Shown piece by piece: positions 6,209 to 8,133 of a stretch of 8,133 bases of DNA. This DNA is from JASSUD01 sp031963225 (GTDB taxonomy: Bacteria > Pseudomonadota > Gammaproteobacteria > Burkholderiales > Burkholderiaceae). Under the pieces are notes generated by a model. It saw nothing but the letters and a program-made list of their open reading frames with translations, had not been told where the DNA came from and did not search any database. A program made the position numbers and the translations under genes. Positions within the stretch are counted from its first letter, which is position 1. Every line of letters begins with the position of its first letter. The stretch spans positions 1-8,133 of the forward strand of contig JASSUD010000121.1 of assembly GCA_031963225.1 (NCBI GenBank), read 5' to 3'.

Positions 6209-6430
6209 AACTGCTGAGAGGAGTGATTGTGCTCAAGTACGAAAGTCGGACTGTTGAATATATGGTACGCAATGGAGTTGGGAACTGTTGAGAGGAGTGA
6301 TTGTGCTCAAGTACGAAAGTCGGACTGTTGAGTATATGGTACGCAATGGAGTTGGGAACTGTTGAGAGGAGTACTTGGGCTCAAGTACGAAAGTCGGACT
6401 GTTGAGTATATGGTACGCAATGGAGTTGGG
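6209..6430 (+). repeat. Tandem repeat (minisatellite), 3 copies of 74 bp
   Basis: Copies lie at 6209-6282, 6283-6356 and 6357-6430. Each begins AACTG(C/T)TGAGAGGAGT and ends GCAATGGAGTTGGG, with the shared core CTCAAGTACGAAAGTCGGAC. Copies 1 and 2 differ at only two positions; copy 3 has a small cluster of changes near its start that completes a 7-bp inverted repeat (GTACTTG, loop GGCT, CAAGTAC; 6371-6388). The near-identity implies recent expansion. 74 is not a multiple of 3, so it is not a protein repeat, and the open frame across it is incidental. Confidence 0.9.
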
Positions 6431-6884
6431 CTGTTGGGAAGGAAGCATAAACAACAATAATCATCACGACTTCACCCAGATCCTCCCTTAACCCGGCACT
6501 ACCCTTCTACCCTGACTTCGAAATAAACACTCCCGTGTTCATTACAAATAGCACATATGAAGGATGAAAAAAAAAGGTGTACCATGCTGATGCCCCGGTT
6601 ACATTGGAGCCCATAAATGTAATGTTTTTTGTTCAATTAGCATATGAGGGGTCATGAGGAGTCCGCAAAAGAATTGGATGCACCAGTGTCTGTTATGAAC
6701 GAGGTTACAAGAGAATAAGGTGATAAAGAGACGTCGGTCCACACACCACATGTCTCGATATTTTATTAGTTCTACTTGATGACTGGAAATAACTATTGCG
6801 ATAGGAAATAAATAGCGATAGACTGGCCGATATGCAACACAGGGCATGAAATTTTGTGACAGACGAAGGGATACCAAGTGTAGC
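6431..6884. other. Intergenic region, no gene seen
   Basis: Nothing protein-like was found on either strand. The region carries an AATAAA in GAAATAAAC near 6521, an A-run at 6567-6575 and scattered AT-rich patches. A minus-strand open frame at 6599-6898 shows no recognisable motif. Confidence 0.5.
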
Positions 6885-6924
6885 CCCAACGTACCCAACA
6901 GCCCAACGTACCCAACAGCCCAAC
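6885..6924 (+). repeat. Tandem repeat, 2 full copies of 17 bp plus partial third
   Basis: CCCAACGTACCCAACAG occurs at 6885-6901 and again at 6902-6918, both exact, followed by CCCAAC at 6919-6924. Each unit contains CCCAAC twice, so the array probably grew by slippage. Confidence 0.85.
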
Positions 6925-7020
6925 TCTAATGTGTGCTCTCTGCCTAACGGTTGAACTCTATTTTGCGCCTGAACAGCATTAATCGTGGCAAGAAATGGAG
7001 CAATAGAACGCATCTATATT

Positions 7021-7225
7021 TTTTTTTGGCTATGATGGGATAACTGTTCCGAACTTGACCGATGGTCGGATAACTACACCAAGCTTGGTTGCATCTTTGG
7101 ATAGGAAGGTGGATCAGACGACTATTTGGAAGTAAATGTAGTGCAAAGTAAGAAGTGGAACAAATGAGCCCACCTATAGGTTTTTAGGTATGACGAGATA
7201 ACTGTCCCGACCTTGGCTGATGGGC
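7021..7225 (+). repeat. Diverged direct repeat, units about 158 bp apart
   Basis: TATGATGGGATAACTGTTCC at 7031 and TATGACGAGATAACTGTCCC at 7189 match at most positions and continue as GAACTTGACCGATGG versus GACCTTGGCTGATGG. Each is preceded by a T-run and a short GG motif. This looks like an old duplication or two copies of a decayed repeat element. Confidence 0.55.
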
Positions 7226-7598
7226 GATACCTGCTCTTATACTGCATGACAGTAGATTGGACGGATATTGGGAAGAAATACAATCTCGGTTAGGTCTCAG
7301 TGGAGGGAGGAGGTACATTCTTGGTTAGATCTTCGCAGTGAACAGAGCTACATTATCGACAAGAGTTTTGATTGCAGAGGTACTGGGTATTACCAATGAA
7401 GATGCTAGGTGTTGACACATATCGGCCAACTCACGCTTTCTAATTTCCATTCATAGTCATTATTTCTCGTCATCGTGTACAATCAATAAAAAGTAGAGAC
7501 CTGTGGTGTGTGGACTCATGTCTCTTTCTCACTGTATCTTCTTTCGTTCAATATCATATCACAGGCGTGGTTAGACTGGCAAGAATGTTGAGGGTAGC
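7226..7598. other. Intergenic region, no gene seen
   Basis: No supported coding region. An AATAAA at 7485-7490 (+ strand) could belong to an undetected transcript but has no gene to go with it. Confidence 0.5.
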
Positions 7599-7859
7599 TT
7601 GCTGGCGGGGTTTCTTGGTGCATGCAAAGTGAAATGCGCTGGCTGTTGGTACAGAACGATAGGATGGATCTATCATGTTCTTTTAGATATCGAGTCTGAT
7701 GCAAATACTGCAAGACAAGATAACATCCTTCAACAACACGAAGCGATGCTGATCGAAGACCCCCATGTCATTCTTGTAGACTCCAAGGGCAGCAAAAAAA
7801 CTCAGCATCATAGATCTACAGTACTCAACATTAGTGATCCATTGAATGTTGAATTTTGA
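7599..7859 (+). other. Unsupported open frame, 86 codons without ATG start
   Basis: The frame is open from 7575 to a TGA at 7857-7859, but it begins with TTG at the given position; the first ATG is at 7746 and leaves only about 37 codons. The translation (including ILVDSKGSKKTQHHRSTVLN) has no recognisable motif. It may be chance or a fragment of an exon; I do not call it a gene. Confidence 0.12.
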
Positions 7860-8133
7860 CATTCATTTCCATTTCTTCCTCACATCATGAATCATGGTCT
7901 CCAGCTCCAAACCATAATATGCTAAACTTCATGTCATAGTCTAGCCACAGTTAGAAAACTGATGGTGACATGAAAATAGCTCATCATTCATTCTGAACAG
8001 GTCATTGAATCACTTTTGCAAAAATTGGAAATTGCGCAATAAACTGGTGATAGTGATTTACATGGATCTTCTGCGAAAATTACAAATTTTCAATCTTTTT
8101 ATTGTTCTCAGAGACCAAGTACCCATTCAATCG
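7860..8133. other. AT-rich intergenic DNA with inverted repeats
   Basis: No gene seen. Two perfect inverted repeats are present: TTCATGTCA (7928-7936) with TGACATGAA (7966-7974), and GAAAATT (8075-8081) with AATTTTC (8085-8091) around a 3-base loop. They may be chance in AT-rich DNA. Confidence 0.5.

Noticed and set aside
6209..6430. CRISPR-like array
   Set aside because: The 74-bp units are contiguous tandem copies with no unique spacers between repeats.
6599..7013. Two overlapping minus-strand frames of about 100 codons
   Set aside because: No motif, no start context, and one runs through the 17-bp tandem repeat.
1..8133. tRNA or rRNA genes
   Set aside because: I looked for tRNA B-box-like GGTTCGAATCC patterns and cloverleaf arms on both strands and saw none; no rRNA-like sequence was recognised.

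Overview
The window looks like nuclear DNA of a filamentous fungus, most likely an early-diverging lineage such as Mucoromycota. This is an inference from three things: intronless genes with CT-rich leaders and TATA boxes about 55-60 bp before the start codon, a secreted bulb-lectin-type protein, and long AT-leaning intergenic stretches. No ribosomal or transfer RNA gene, CRISPR array or complete transposon was seen.

Left part (1-2000): about 1.1 kb of upstream DNA carries several perfect short palindromes, including a CRE-type TGACGTCA and an inverted CCAAT box. It leads into an intact FMN-dependent NADH-azoreductase/quinone-reductase-type flavoprotein gene (+ strand, ATG at 1169, 219 aa) with poly(A) signals just downstream.

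Middle (about 2400-4600): the most unusual region. On the + strand lies a remnant of a D5-like primase-helicase of the kind encoded by nucleocytoplasmic large DNA viruses (giant viruses). About 430 codons of the D5_N and superfamily-3 helicase regions can be rebuilt only by crossing one in-frame TGA (apparently at a former Trp codon) and three single-base indels. The N-terminal primase part is missing. Upstream of it, a second broken reading frame of unknown identity (2430-2850) shows the same kind of decay and could belong to the same insertion. Between them are a CT-rich low-complexity tract and a promoter-like TATA/leader/ATG arrangement. The simplest reading is an endogenised giant-virus fragment inside a fungal chromosome.

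Right-centre (4662-5730): an intact minus-strand gene, convergent with the viral remnant, encodes a 330-aa secreted protein. It has a cysteine-containing N-terminal region that I do not recognise and a C-terminal bulb-type (mannose-binding) lectin domain with three DGN repeats, only one of which keeps the full sugar-site consensus. It has its own TATA box and possibly a start-stop uORF.

Right end (5730-8133): no convincing gene. It holds a clean 3 x 74 bp minisatellite, a 2 x 17 bp tandem repeat, a diverged direct duplication about 158 bp apart and AT-rich inverted repeats. The genes do not form a pathway; the window is two ordinary fungal genes flanking a decayed viral insertion.
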